Shown here: piece after piece, positions 1 to 10,009 of the stretch
Layout of the letters: each line of letters starts with the position of its first letter
Numbering within the stretch: the stretch's first letter is position 1
From: Theristus sp. LFF4_11
Taxonomy: Eukaryota > Nematoda > Chromadorea > Monhysterida > Xyalidae
Length of the DNA: 64,000 bases
NCBI GenBank assembly: GCA_030248135.1
Contig: JASANC010001597.1
Span: forward strand, 92,134-156,133
Direction of reading: 5' to 3'
Program-made: the position numbers and the translations under genes
Notes under the pieces: generated by a model
What the model was told of the DNA's origin: nothing
Database searches by the model: none
Seen by the model: the letters and a program-made list of their open reading frames with translations, nothing else

Positions 1-120
1 TAACTTAAGACATTGGTATTTTATTATTTCATGATAATTTTGTCTTTTGTGAGTGAGCATTGTGCGCCTGTGTGTCTATAACACACACGCATTTTGCGTG
101 CGCTGCATACAGCTTTATCC

Positions 121-147
121 ACCCAGTAACGTCGCCTCATTAAAAAG
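121..147 (+). promoter_or_regulatory. Putative promoter of polB with element-wide motif
   Basis: The stretch starts ACCCAGTAACGTCGCCTCAT and continues into TAAAAAG. Closely similar words stand in front of the divergent genes at 10,929 and 11,090, at 11,901 and at 12,250. It lies about 200 bp before the polB ATG. Bases 1-120 and 148-328 are GT-rich and show no other feature. A role as a common early-promoter element is inferred from the recurrence; no factor is known. Confidence 0.5.
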
Positions 148-328
148 CATGAATATCAGCGCTGCCTGTGTGTGTTAATCATTACTGCGGGGCTTCTGCG
201 CGTGTGCTGCGAATACGCCTGTTGAAAATCTTCGCGTCAACTGCACGCATCGTCGCGATTGAACCTTCGTGCTGTGCTGGTGTGCAGTGTCTGTTTCGAC
301 TACGCGTGTTTCGTAGCGGCTGTGTGCG

Positions 329-3300
329 ATGAGCAACAAACAGCGTTGCACCAGACAAAAGAAACTCGCGCTCGAACTCACACGATTGGCTGGCCTGACC
401 GGAAACGAGAAATCCTGCGGAATTCCCGAGCTGCAGATGTTCCAGAACGTCATGCCCGGCTACAGAATTCGTGTTCTCAGCGCTGACGAGATGATGACGT
501 TCATTTTCGACGGCGCGAAAACCGGAAAACCACTCGATCTGCTGCTCCACAATGAACATTTCGACGTCCTCGGCTCAGTTCCTGGTTTCCTGGAGAAGAA
601 TTATTTCTGCCAGTATTGTAAAACGGGCTATAAGCATCCGAACTCCCATGCGGCCTGCGGTCACCGGTGCCGCTCGTGCTACAGTGTTGGCGACTGCACT
701 CCTGCCGGCTCGAAATACTGCTTCGACTGTCGTCGTTGGTTCGTCTCGCCGCAGTGCTTTGAAAAGCATAAAGTCACACACACCTACTACGCTGAAACCG
801 ACGGAAAGCGCCAGAAACTCGAAACCTCCACTTGCGCTCGCATTCAGCGGTGTCATTGCGGCGTCACCATCCATCGAAATAAAAAAAAGGTGTTTATAAC
901 CGCATATGTTTATAACTGTTTATAATTTGTGTAATTTAAGCGTACTTTTGTCCGAATTTTTTCTGTAAATTTTTAAAACTATTTCAGGATCATGTTTGCG
1001 GTCATGTGAAGTGTCATCTGTGCGGCGAGCAGGTGACTGCCGACCATCTGTGCTACATGGACCCACCATCGAAACCACGAAACAAAAAGCCGAGCTTCAT
1101 CTTCTTCGATTTTGAGGTATAAATTTGAAAAAAAATTCATTGGTAATACTTTGCATTACGCCTTACGATTTTCAGCAGTTAAAAGCAGTTTTTTTTGCAG
1201 ACCACTCAGGACACTGTTGTTGACGAAACGCCCGAGGGCTCTGTCTTCCAGCATCGCGTGAATTGCTGTTGTGTGCAGAAGGCGTGCGACCGTTGCTGTG
1301 ACAAACCACTGAGCGAACGCTGTCCGACATGTGGCGACCGGGCGAAAGATTTTGTGGGCGACGACGCTTTGGATCGATTCTGCGACTACTTGTTCTCTGA
1401 AGAGAATAAGGGTTGCATCGCCATTGCCCATAATGCTCGAGGTAATTTTGAATTAACTTATTGTTATCATAAAGTGTACCTCATCACTGTTTTTTCTACA
1501 GGTTTCGACTCGCAGTTCATCATGCAGTGGCTCTACCGAAACGCCCATGTGCCGACCGTGATCACTCGTGGTCTTGAGTTGATGAAACTCACTGCTGCGA
1601 ATGTCACTGTGCTCGACTCGCTGAACTACCTGCCGTTCGCCCTCAGCGCTATCCCGAAAGCCTTTGGCATCGACGGTGATAAAGGCTACTTTCCGCATCT
1701 GTTTAACCGGCGTGAAAACTGGGACTACTGCGGTGATCTGCCCGACGCTTGGTTTGTTCTCTACTTGCTTCTTTTTCAATTTCAGGTTCTGCGGCTTTGC
1801 AGTAGTCTTTTTAAACCTTGAATTTCAGGTTCTACGGCGTTGGCAGCATGAAACCGAAACCCCGCGACGAGTTCTACAGCTGGTACAATGACGCGGTCCG
1901 CCGGGGCGATCAGTTCGACTTTCAGCGCGATTTAGTCATGTACTGTCGTCAGGATGTCTCCATCTTGAGGCAGGGGTGCATGACCTTCCGCCGCATCTTG
2001 CTCGATCTGTTTGACACCGATCCGTTCGTCGAGGCCACCACCATCGCCTCGACTTGCATGGTCCTCTACCGAAAAAACTTCTTGCCGCTGCGGTCCATTG
2101 GTGTCGTTCCACACCTTGGCTACAGGAAGAACGACCGACACAGCATCATCGCGATGAAGTGGCTGAAGTTCCTGGCGCACAGCGAAAACCTCGACATTGC
2201 CCACGCCCGAAACGGTGGCGAGCAGCGAGTTGGCCACTATAAAGTCGACGGTCTTCTGCGCCCGAACGGACTTGTCATCTTCGAATTCTACGGATGTGTA
2301 AGTAATTAACTTTCTGTGAAACATCAGCCGTAAAACAAAACTTAACGAAATTGTTTACAGGTGTTTCATGGCTGTCCTCGTTGTTACCCGAACCGGCATA
2401 ATCGGCTGCCGATGTCCACGCTGACCGCCGACGAGGCGTACCAGTCCACGAAAACACGCGAGCGATTCCTGGAGGGGCACGGATTCCGCATCCGCAGCGT
2501 CTGGGAGTGTCAGTTGAAGCGTCAGCTCGCCGATAACCCGGAAATGGCTGCGTTCTTCCGCTCGGTCGACATTGACGAACCACTTGATCCTCGCGATGCA
2601 TTCTTTGGAGGTATTTCTTTATTTTGTAAATTGTTCGAAATCTTGAAACCTCTTACACTAATGGTTGCTCGAAATCTTGAAACCTCTTACAGGCCGCACG
2701 AATGCCGTGAAACTCTACCACAAATGCGGGCCAGGCGAAAAGATCGGCTACTGCGACGTCACCAGTCTCTATCCCTGGGTGTGTAAATACGCCCGACTTC
2801 CAGTTGGCCACCCGAAAATCATCACCGAAAACTTTGACGAAGTCAGCGAAACGAAGCGACCCTACCATGGACTGATGAAATGCGCCGTTATTCCTCCACG
2901 TCGTCTGCTCCATCCCATTCTCCCCTTCCGAAACCATCAGAAACTGCTGTTCCCGCTCTGCCGCACTTGCGCCGAAACTCGTCAGAACGCAGTGTGCCGG
3001 CACTCTGACAGCGAACGACAGTTGACGGGGACATGGACCACACCGGAAATCTACAAAGCTCTGGAGTCCGGCTACCGCATCAGTCGCGTCATCGAAGTGT
3101 ACCACTTTGACGAATGGGCCGAATACGACGGAACCGATGAGTCGACCGGACTTTTCACGCGCTATGTGAACAGTTTCCTAAAAATAAAACAGGAAGCTTC
3201 CGGCTGGCCCTCATGGGTGAAAACCGAAGAAGACCGCGCCGACTATGTGCGTCGATACTTTGAACACGAAGGTGTGCAGCTCGATCCGGCGAAAATCGCC

Positions 3301-4268
3301 CGAAACGAAGCGCTCCGCAGTTTGGCGAAACTTGGGCTGAATTCGTTCTGGGGAAAGTTTGGCCAGCGAAACACTCTGCCGAAAACTGAGCTGTTCACCG
3401 AACCCGAAGAGTACTTCAGAGTGGTGTTCGACGCAGCGAACGAAATCCACAGCATCCGAATCGTCAGCTCGCAGATGGTGGCCGTTTCGTACTCGAAGGT
3501 ACGAAAACTTGTAACTGAACCTTGAAACCATTAGTCTATACCTTACTTAACCTTGAAAACATTAATCTTTACCTTGAAAAGCATTTCAGGCCGACAGCTT
3601 CGTGCAGGAGTCACCGAACTCGAATCCGATCATTGCTGCCTTTGTCACCGCGTACGCTCGGCTGAAACTACACTCGTATCTCGAACGACTGGGCGAAAAC
3701 GTGCTGTACTTTGACACAGGTTGTTATAAGTTTCAGATATACATGTATTTAGTACTTTGATAAAAATACTACAGATAAACATAAATTTTAGACTCGTGCA
3801 TCTACTTGTACACGCCTGGCAGCTACAAACCCGACTACACGGACTACTTGGGTGGCATGACCGATGAATTGGACGGTGGTTGGATTGAGGAGTTTGTCAG
3901 TGGAGGTCCTAAAGTAAGTTTATCTTTTACCCTTCGATCTTAACTGATGGTATATAAAGAACTCTCATCAGGTCTACGCCTACCGCATGCGCACACCGAA
4001 AAACGAAGTGAAAGAGCAGGTGAAAGTTCGTGGAATCACACTGAATTCGACCACGGCGAAACGACTGAATTTCGAAACACTGAAGAAACTGGTGAAAGAG
4101 TTCATCCGTGCTGGGACGCAGCGAAACATCGACGTTGTGCTGGATGCGATTCGTCGTGATCAGGATTGTGAAATTGTGACGAAAACATTGCGTAAGCGCT
4201 ATCGTGTTGTCTACGATAAGCGCCGTATTTTGCCGGACGGTTCGACTTTGCCATTTGGATATGATTGA
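329..4268 (+). CDS. polB: Protein-primed DNA polymerase B (pPolB), 10 exons
   Basis: Replicative polymerase of the element. Proposed exons: 329-889, 988-1116, 1201-1441, 1502-1751, 1829-2297, 2361-2610, 2693-3498, 3590-3719, 3792-3913, 3972-4268. Every intron is GT-AG, phases match throughout and the sum is 1,085 codons including the stop. The N-terminal exon carries the Cys/His cluster typical of Polinton PolB (YFCQYC and following CxxC pairs). Exonuclease motifs are FDFE at the end of exon 2, NARGFDSQF across the exon 3/4 junction and YCRQD in exon 5. Polymerase motif A is DVTSLYP (exon 7), motif B KLGLNSFWG, and motif C YFDTDS spans the exon 8/9 junction. All metal-binding acidic residues are present, so both activities look intact. 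Intron 4 has two near-identical 3' splice sites. Other genes of the element lack introns. Length is normal for the family. Confidence 0.95.
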
Positions 4269-4458
4269 TTTCAGTGCCTTTTGTGTGCTTCACTTGTTCT
4301 TCTGCTGTGATTGAATTGTGTGAAATTGTATGTAATTGCTTTGCCAGACTTTATGATTGGATTGAAAATGAAATTGCCTGAAACTCCTTGTGGGCAGTAT
4401 TTAAAGAAAGCAGAAATACCCGCATTCATAGTCGCACTCTTGATCCTGCTTCTGTGCT
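4269..4458 (+). other. Gap between polB and the late block
   Basis: This 190-bp AT-rich gap separates the spliced polymerase gene from the intronless structural genes. It lacks the GTAACGTCGCC-type motif found before the other transcription units. A TATA-like TATTTAAAG lies near 4,399, about 60 bp before the ATPase ATG. An ORF with a hydrophobic segment opens at 4,311 and runs into the ATPase gene in another frame; it is not called as a gene. Confidence 0.4.
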
Positions 4459-5109
4459 ATGGATGTATCGTTAAAGTTTCCCTTTACTTGTGTCGTTGCT
4501 GGTCCGACTCGAAGCGGAAAAACAGAGTGGACGAAACGTCTGATACTGAATGCGGATCGAATGATCAGTCCTCCACCGCAGAAAATATTGTGGTGCTACG
4601 GTGAATGGCAGGACGGATATAAAGATCTCCTGAAAGTTCATAACCTAGAACTCATCGAAGGAATACCTGACTTGGAGACTCTGAAAAGTAACAGAACAGA
4701 CCGGAAACTAGTAGTTTGTGACGATCTAATGCAGTTATTGAGTAAACAGAAAAACGAAGACTTGATCAGCCTGTTTTGTCGTGGTTCACACCATTGGAAT
4801 ATTGCCGTGATACACATTGTACAGAACTTGTTCTACAATAACCTTCGAACGGCGCGTATAAATAGCCACTACCTAGTGCTGCTAAAGAATCCTTCTGACA
4901 GACTTCAGGTTGTGAATTTAGCGAAACAGTTGTACCCTGGACAGCATAAATACTTTCTCGAAAGTTTCCGAGACGCTTGTTCTTCACCATTTGGTTATTT
5001 GCTGGTCGATAACGAACCTACCACAGACGATAGTATTCGACTTCGTACGTGTATCTTCCCAGACGAGCCCGTTTCCTGGGTATATATTCCGAAATGTCCG
5101 CGCGTATAA
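4459..5109 (+). CDS. FtsK/HerA-family genome packaging ATPase
   Basis: Predicted 216-residue P-loop NTPase that would pump the element's DNA into capsids. Walker A is GPTRSGKT at about residues 15-22, Walker B is KLVVCDDLM near residue 85, and the following NIAVIHIVQN strand matches the position of the sensor strand in HerA-type ATPases. Length fits Polinton and adintovirus ATPases, which are compact. It is the first gene of the rightward structural block and its 3' end overlaps the start of the next gene by 16 bp. No key residue is missing. The fold and packaging role come from family knowledge; only the motifs are visible here. Confidence 0.92.
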   Translation: MDVSLKFPFTCVVAGPTRSGKTEWTKRLILNADRMISPPPQKILWCYGEWQDGYKDLLKVHNLELIEGIPDLETLKSNRTDRKLVVCDDLMQLLSKQKNEDLISLFCRGSHHWNIAVIHIVQNLFYNNLRTARINSHYLVLLKNPSDRLQVVNLAKQLYPGQHKYFLESFRDACSSPFGYLLVDNEPTTDDSIRLRTCIFPDEPVSWVYIPKCPRV

Positions 5110-5444
5110 AACGAAACTGGGAGATGCTTAAAATTTTAAAGAAAGTGCCTAAACGTCAGCGAAAAGGAATTTTGGAATCTTGTGATGCTGATCTGATACT
5201 GGCTATCTGTGAAATTGTCGATAACGCTCTTCACGGTCCTATAAAGCTATCCAGACGTCAGAAAGAGCAGTTGAAACACTATAAAAGCATTCTTCGAAAA
5301 CTGACGGACCGAAAACTGAACACTAGCATAAAGAAACGTTTGATTGTTCAGAAAGGAGGTTTTCTTCCGGTTATTTTGGCCCCAGCGCTTAGCTTGATTG
5401 CGGGGTTTGTTGGTGAAGCAGTAGGAAACGCACTTTCAAAGTGA
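5094..5444 (+). CDS. Small basic capsid-associated protein with hydrophobic tail (pVI-like candidate)
   Basis: A 116-residue Lys/Arg-rich protein. The first two thirds are helical and charged (LKILKKVPKRQRKGILES near the start, then a DADLILAICEIVDNAL helix). Next comes a conserved-looking QKGGFLP and a C-terminal hydrophobic stretch of about 25 residues. Small proteins of this layout sit beside the ATPase or capsid genes in many Mavericks and adintoviruses and are compared with adenovirus minor core/cement proteins; the exact role is not established. The ATG at 5094 is preferred over upstream starts because it follows TATATATTCC and leaves only a 16-bp overlap with the ATPase. Confidence 0.8.
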   Translation: MSARIKRNWEMLKILKKVPKRQRKGILESCDADLILAICEIVDNALHGPIKLSRRQKEQLKHYKSILRKLTDRKLNTSIKKRLIVQKGGFLPVILAPALSLIAGFVGEAVGNALSK

Positions 5445-6112
5445 TGGAGTTTACACGTAAAATGGCGCTTGTTCCGCAGAGTATGTTATTAAAGAACCAC
5501 TTTGATACAGGACCCACAGAATATTTGAATGAACTTGACGAATCGATGAAACGCATAATGCAGAACAATGACCTCCCAGCAGACGTTAAAGCTAAAGAGT
5601 ATGGACAGGTGTTGCAGAGATACTTGGCTGTTCGCGACAATGAACTTAAAAAGGCAATAAAAGTAGAAGAACCTCGTGAAGATGGTTACTCCGGTGAAAA
5701 AATACTGGAAACCATACCTAAAACCTATGTCGCCAAAGCCCGTTTACTTCTGGGTCATATTAAAAATAACACGAATATTCGCTGGAATGAACGAAATGAA
5801 CTAATACACAATGGCGAAGTGATAAAAGGGTCGAATGTGCTTGATTTGATTCAGCAGTTTGTGAAACCTGGTCGCGGAAATCAGACAGGTGTTCGCGGGT
5901 GGAGAGAGTTTGGTAAACTTCTGTTGGACAGTAACGTACCTCGGACCGCTATAAATAACCGAGAGTTGTGGAAACAAATTGAAATACCTGAAGTGGACTT
6001 GTTCACAACACCTCCGAACAGAACTCCTGATGCTCCTCAGAAACTAAGAGTTGACAGAAAAAGAGAACCACGATTCAGACCTTATAAAATTCCAGAATGG
6101 CGAAAGTCTTGA
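5444..6112 (+). CDS. Conserved Polinton protein of unknown function
   Basis: About 222 residues from the ATG at 5444, which overlaps the previous stop codon by one base; a second ATG at 5462 gives the start MALVPQ, which resembles starts in related elements and may be the true one. The first 75 residues are predicted helical and acidic (LNELDESMKRIMQNNDLP). The middle holds IPKTYVAKARLLLGHIKNN and WNERNELIHNGEVIKGSNV, a pattern recurring in Polintons at this position. The tail is Arg/Pro-rich. No enzymatic motif is visible. Its place between the ATPase region and the integrase suggests a virion or DNA-handling role, which is inference. It overlaps the integrase start by 16 bp. Confidence 0.82.
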   Translation: MEFTRKMALVPQSMLLKNHFDTGPTEYLNELDESMKRIMQNNDLPADVKAKEYGQVLQRYLAVRDNELKKAIKVEEPREDGYSGEKILETIPKTYVAKARLLLGHIKNNTNIRWNERNELIHNGEVIKGSNVLDLIQQFVKPGRGNQTGVRGWREFGKLLLDSNVPRTAINNRELWKQIEIPEVDLFTTPPNRTPDAPQKLRVDRKREPRFRPYKIPEWRKS

Positions 6113-7149
6113 CTGATGTTTACTATAATCCTGATAGTGCTGCTTGTTTTGGTAGTGTGAAATCTGTGTATCGTGAAGCTAAAAAACGGAATAAAAATAT
6201 AACATGGAAAGTTGTTCGAGATTTTTTAACGGAACAGGATACGTATACTTTACACAGACAGAAAAGACGGCCAAAAGCGCGTAATCGAATAAAAACTGCT
6301 GGAATTGATGTTGATTGGCAGATTGATTTGGCGGATATGAGTAAAATCAGAAAGCACAATAAAGGCTACAGTTATATTTTAGTTTGCATTGATGTATTCA
6401 GCAGGTTCGTGTTTGCTAAGCTACTGAAACGAAAAACGCCACAGGAAACGGGAGAAGCATTTGAAAAAATTATAAAAGATTCAGGTAGACGGTGCTGGTA
6501 CCTAACGTCAGATTCTGGTCTTGAGTTTCGAGGATCAGCGTTCCAGGACATCTTACGTCGTCATGATATTCAGCACAGACTTGCGACCAGTCCCGATGTA
6601 AAATGTGCCATTGTTGAAAGGTATATAAGGACGTTGAAAAGCAGAATATGGCGATACTTTACAAAACACCGAACCCTCACCTACATACACGTTCTGCCAA
6701 AGATCGTAAAAGCTATAAATAACAGTTATCACAGAACGATTGGATGCACACCCGCTAGTGTTAACCGAAAGAACGAAAGTGAACTGTGGAAAAAACTGTA
6801 CGGAAAGCATCTAGTAATCAAAAAACATAAATTTGAACCTGGAGATAAAGTGCGTATAACCAAAGAAAAACATAAGCTGAGTAAAGGTTATTTGCCAAAC
6901 TTCACAGACGAAGTGTTCGTTGTGAAAGAGGTGCTAAACAGGTACCCGTCCACTTATAAATTGACAGATCTCGAAGGAGAAGTTATTACTGGAATTTTTT
7001 ACGACGAAGAACTGGTGAGAATTACTGTTCCGAAAGCCCGAAAAATAAAAAGGATTTTGAAATCAGAGAAAAGAAAGAACGAACTGTGGCATTTTGTATC
7101 CTGGAAGTCTGCGAAAAAACCTTCGTGGATAAACGATGGAGAACTCTGA
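6097..7149 (+). CDS. int: Retroviral-type (rve) integrase
   Basis: 350-residue DDE integrase that would insert the element into host DNA. The catalytic triad is visible: D77 in WQIDLADM, D139 in LTSDSGLEF and E174 in CAIVERYIR. The D-to-E spacing of 35 residues is the classic D,D(35)E arrangement. The N-terminal 60 residues are basic. The C-terminal third (from KFEPGDKVRI onward) has the SH3/chromo-like beta pattern seen in Polinton and Ty3-type integrases, followed by a Lys-rich tail. There is no stop or frameshift. Its 3' end overlaps the next gene by 14 bp. Length and gene order agree with Polintons. Confidence 0.95.
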   Translation: MAKVLTDVYYNPDSAACFGSVKSVYREAKKRNKNITWKVVRDFLTEQDTYTLHRQKRRPKARNRIKTAGIDVDWQIDLADMSKIRKHNKGYSYILVCIDVFSRFVFAKLLKRKTPQETGEAFEKIIKDSGRRCWYLTSDSGLEFRGSAFQDILRRHDIQHRLATSPDVKCAIVERYIRTLKSRIWRYFTKHRTLTYIHVLPKIVKAINNSYHRTIGCTPASVNRKNESELWKKLYGKHLVIKKHKFEPGDKVRITKEKHKLSKGYLPNFTDEVFVVKEVLNRYPSTYKLTDLEGEVITGIFYDEELVRITVPKARKIKRILKSEKRKNELWHFVSWKSAKKPSWINDGEL

Positions 7150-7354
7150 AAATAACCACACCTGGAACTTGTTCGGTTACCTTCTTCCTAAAGACGAAAT
7201 TGTGTTCTTCATGCAGGTTTTCATGATCTATGTGGTCGTTATTTGTTCCATTGTGAATTTGACTATAAATACGGATCAAAATCAGTTGTGGACCGCACTT
7301 TTGAGCAGTTCTTTGGGATACTTGCTTCCTAATCCTACAGTGAAACGAAAATGA
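7136..7354 (+). CDS. Small membrane protein conserved in Polintons
   Basis: 72 residues with one clear hydrophobic segment (FFMQVFMIYVVVICSIVNL, about residues 24-42), preceded by a WNLFGYLLPKDEI motif and followed by LWTALLSSSLGYLLPNP. Small proteins with this LLP...membrane...LGYLLP layout occur next to the penton gene in other Mavericks; their role is unknown, and virion membrane or entry functions are only guesses. It overlaps the integrase by 14 bp and the penton gene by 4 bp, consistent with compact viral packing. Confidence 0.8.
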   Translation: MENSENNHTWNLFGYLLPKDEIVFFMQVFMIYVVVICSIVNLTINTDQNQLWTALLSSSLGYLLPNPTVKRK

Positions 7355-8244
7355 AGGATTTCTACTTGAGTTTACCGTCTAATACTCCGTCTGGTGACCA
7401 TTTTACGCGAGAAAACACGTCTTCATCTTTTCGTATTCGCCTGCCTGAAGAGATTCGCTTAGATGGAGAGTGGGAAGTTGGGTTAGTAAAAATTCAATAC
7501 CCACACACGTGGAATAACATAACCGATGAATTCGTGTCTCATCCTACAGCGAGCTACGAGCATGATTATTATTGGTATGATACAGTCAATCAGCCACGAG
7601 AAAACAAAAACTATGAATACTCTGCTCGTCAGAATCATATTGAAATTGTTCGAAACGACGGCACTCGGTATTTTGTGGTTGTACCGCCTGGACACTATGC
7701 TAATGCTGACGCACTGGTGTACATGATTCACAAATCCATGCAGAGCGCCGAACTTCCCGGTTCAAAAACTGCGTGGGATGCTACAAAGAGTTTTGTTATT
7801 GATTTAGATTTTACGAGGCAGAAAATAGTATTTAAAGGTGCTGCCAATGACACATTAGTAAAATCAGTTCATCTATCCCCACTGCTACAGTATATTCTAG
7901 GATTCGAATCTCCAGAGCTTCGCACAACACAGAAATTGTTGAAAGCTAAGTATCCGCCTGATTTACGAGCTGGCCTTGATTCACTTTACATTTACTGTAG
8001 TCTCATTGAACCCCAGTTTGTGGGAAACCGAAAAGCTCCGTTGCTACAAATTGTACCCGTCAGTGGAAAGTACGGAGAAATTGTTGATAAAGAATACGTC
8101 TCCCCCCACTACGTTCCCGTACTAAACAAACAGTTTTCTTCGGTTGAAATTGCTATAAAAACAGACAGTGATAAACCGTTTGGTTTCGCTTACGGTAAAT
8201 CTATCATAAAACTGCATTTTAGAAAACGAGGTCTGCGGCTATGA
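7351..8244 (+). CDS. Penton-like minor capsid protein
   Basis: 297 residues. The start MKDFYLSLPSNTPSGD, then RLPEEIRLDGEWEVGLVKIQ and the Trp-Asn turn after YPHT, are the signature of the Polinton minor capsid protein, a predicted single-jelly-roll penton. The C-terminal LHFRKRG is also typical. It would occupy the capsid vertices together with the major capsid protein encoded 0.4 kb downstream. The gene is uninterrupted. Four-base overlaps (ATGA) link it to both neighbours, suggesting shared transcripts or reinitiation. Confidence 0.88.
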   Translation: MKDFYLSLPSNTPSGDHFTRENTSSSFRIRLPEEIRLDGEWEVGLVKIQYPHTWNNITDEFVSHPTASYEHDYYWYDTVNQPRENKNYEYSARQNHIEIVRNDGTRYFVVVPPGHYANADALVYMIHKSMQSAELPGSKTAWDATKSFVIDLDFTRQKIVFKGAANDTLVKSVHLSPLLQYILGFESPELRTTQKLLKAKYPPDLRAGLDSLYIYCSLIEPQFVGNRKAPLLQIVPVSGKYGEIVDKEYVSPHYVPVLNKQFSSVEIAIKTDSDKPFGFAYGKSIIKLHFRKRGLRL

Positions 8245-8681
8245 GAACAGTATATATACCCGAGTCTGATAAGTTTTGGAGTCAGTATTATATAAATCAG
8301 GCTCAGTACGGTGGTGGAGGATTTATTGGTGTTCCTTATCAGCGTGGTGGTGGACTTGGAAGCATATTCAGAGGCATCTTCAGAGCATTGCTACCTATTG
8401 CTAAAACTGCAGGAAAAGCGGTTGGAAAGCAGGCGCTCCGTACCGGTGCAGAAATTGCGTCAGACTTGGTATCGGGAGTGAATATAAAAGAGTCAGCACG
8501 TACCCGTGGAAAAGCTGGTCTGTCATCATTGTTAAAAAAGGGAGCTGATAAATTATCGCAGTCTGGTGAAGGGTATCGCCGAAAACGCTCTTTAAAAACT
8601 AAACGTACCATTACGAAAAAACGAAAAACTGCTAAGAAGAAACGAAAAGTTTCTGATCAGCTTGGTTACTACTATAAGTAA
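8241..8681 (+). CDS. pX-like basic virion core protein
   Basis: 146 residues. The N-terminus is Tyr/Gly-rich (YGGGGFIGVPYQRGGGLGS), followed by a hydrophobic/amphipathic helix (IFRGIFRALLPIAKTAGKAV). The C-terminal 45 residues are Lys/Arg-rich with several nuclear-localisation-like runs. In Polintons and adintoviruses a protein of this composition lies just before the major capsid gene and is likened to adenovirus pX/pVI; DNA condensation or membrane interaction is proposed, not shown. It shares one base with the major capsid ATG. Confidence 0.8.
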   Translation: MRTVYIPESDKFWSQYYINQAQYGGGGFIGVPYQRGGGLGSIFRGIFRALLPIAKTAGKAVGKQALRTGAEIASDLVSGVNIKESARTRGKAGLSSLLKKGADKLSQSGEGYRRKRSLKTKRTITKKRKTAKKKRKVSDQLGYYYK

Positions 8682-10009
8682 TGTCGAAACTCGTTGATCA
8701 TCAGAGTGCGCCTAGCACGGCCAGCATTTTGGATTTGTTCTCTGTCCCCGCTACTCAGGTAGCATTTGATAACGGATACTGGCATGAAACATACCTGTCG
8801 AATTCTTGTACGAATGATGGTCCTTGGACCTTTATTGTTCAGTCAGACCCCCACTATTTGCATCTTAACCGAAACTATGTGTACATTAGAGCGAAAATTA
8901 CGTTGGCTAATGGCGAAAATTTCGCGGGGATGTTTAATGCTGCGCCAGTTAATATGCTCGGTAAAACGCTCTTTAAGCAGGCGAAAGTACACTTGAACGG
9001 AAAGTTAGCGTTTGATTCTGGTGATATGTACGCGTACCGTACATTGATTGAAACGGAACTAAACTATGGGTGGGATGCGAAAAACACGACACTAAAAGCA
9101 GCATTGTATGAAAAAGATGAACCTTTCAGTAAAGTGAACTCGAAAGAAAATAAAGGTTTTTTGAAACGCATGGTTCCTTTTGCGAATAGTAATGTAGTTG
9201 AATTGATGGCACCCATTCACTGTGATCTGTTTGCGAGTGACCGTTTGTTGGTTAGTAACACCGAAGTTGTTCTTGAACTTCACCGAAACTCTGACAAATT
9301 TGTGTTGATGAACTATGAAACTGCGGCTGCAGACGGAGGTGCTCCAGCGGAATATAAACTGCAGATCTTGGACATGAAGTGGTACGTTCGAAAAGTTCAG
9401 GTGATGCAGTCCATTCACATGGGGATAGAGGCAGCGTTACAGCGAACTCCAGCTAAGTACCCTTTGCGACGAATTTGTATGACGAAAATTGGTATTACTC
9501 CTGGCAGAAAAACTGTACCCACCACACCAGTGTTTAACGGACAAATACCCCGTCGTTTGGTTGTTGGTTTTGTTGAAACGGATGCGTTTTTCGGTACTAC
9601 CTCAAAATCACCATTCGTTTTTGGAAACCATGGCCTGAAAGAAATAAGTGTGCATGCAGGAGGGCTTACTTTTCCCAGAGAACCGCTTAAAATGAACTTT
9701 AAAACCAGATGCTTCACTCGTGCTTACGTTCAGTTGTTTGAGTCACTTAATATTGCTGGTGAGGATAAAGGAAACGTCATTTCCATGGATGACTTTGCTG
9801 ATAACATGTGTCTGTTTGTCTTTGACCTGACTCCCGAAGAAACTGATGGTGGTCATTATCACTTGATAAAAGAAGGAACTACGACAGTGCATTGCGAATT
9901 TGAGGAGGCTGTAAAGGAACCTGGACTCGAGTGCGTTGTGTACGGTGAATTTGATAATTTGGCTGTGATTGACCGAACTCGAACGATCCATTACGATTAC
10001 GCGCTCTAA
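8681..10009 (+). CDS. Major capsid protein (double jelly roll)
   Basis: 442 residues, the usual length of Polinton major capsid proteins. Signature features are the N-terminal LDLFSVPATQVAFDNGYW, the YLHLNRNYVYIRAKIT strand and DMKWYVRKVQVM in the middle. Family knowledge predicts a double-jelly-roll hexon-type protein forming capsid trimers. The reading frame is intact. It is preceded by the pX-like gene with a one-base overlap, and the protease gene begins immediately after its stop. Intactness argues for recent insertion or continuing selection. Confidence 0.95.
   Translation: MSKLVDHQSAPSTASILDLFSVPATQVAFDNGYWHETYLSNSCTNDGPWTFIVQSDPHYLHLNRNYVYIRAKITLANGENFAGMFNAAPVNMLGKTLFKQAKVHLNGKLAFDSGDMYAYRTLIETELNYGWDAKNTTLKAALYEKDEPFSKVNSKENKGFLKRMVPFANSNVVELMAPIHCDLFASDRLLVSNTEVVLELHRNSDKFVLMNYETAAADGGAPAEYKLQILDMKWYVRKVQVMQSIHMGIEAALQRTPAKYPLRRICMTKIGITPGRKTVPTTPVFNGQIPRRLVVGFVETDAFFGTTSKSPFVFGNHGLKEISVHAGGLTFPREPLKMNFKTRCFTRAYVQLFESLNIAGEDKGNVISMDDFADNMCLFVFDLTPEETDGGHYHLIKEGTTTVHCEFEEAVKEPGLECVVYGEFDNLAVIDRTRTIHYDYAL

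Noticed and set aside
4311..4604. ORF with a hydrophobic segment between polB and the ATPase gene
   Set aside because: Half of it lies out of frame inside the ATPase gene, and I see no conserved pattern; chance is more likely.
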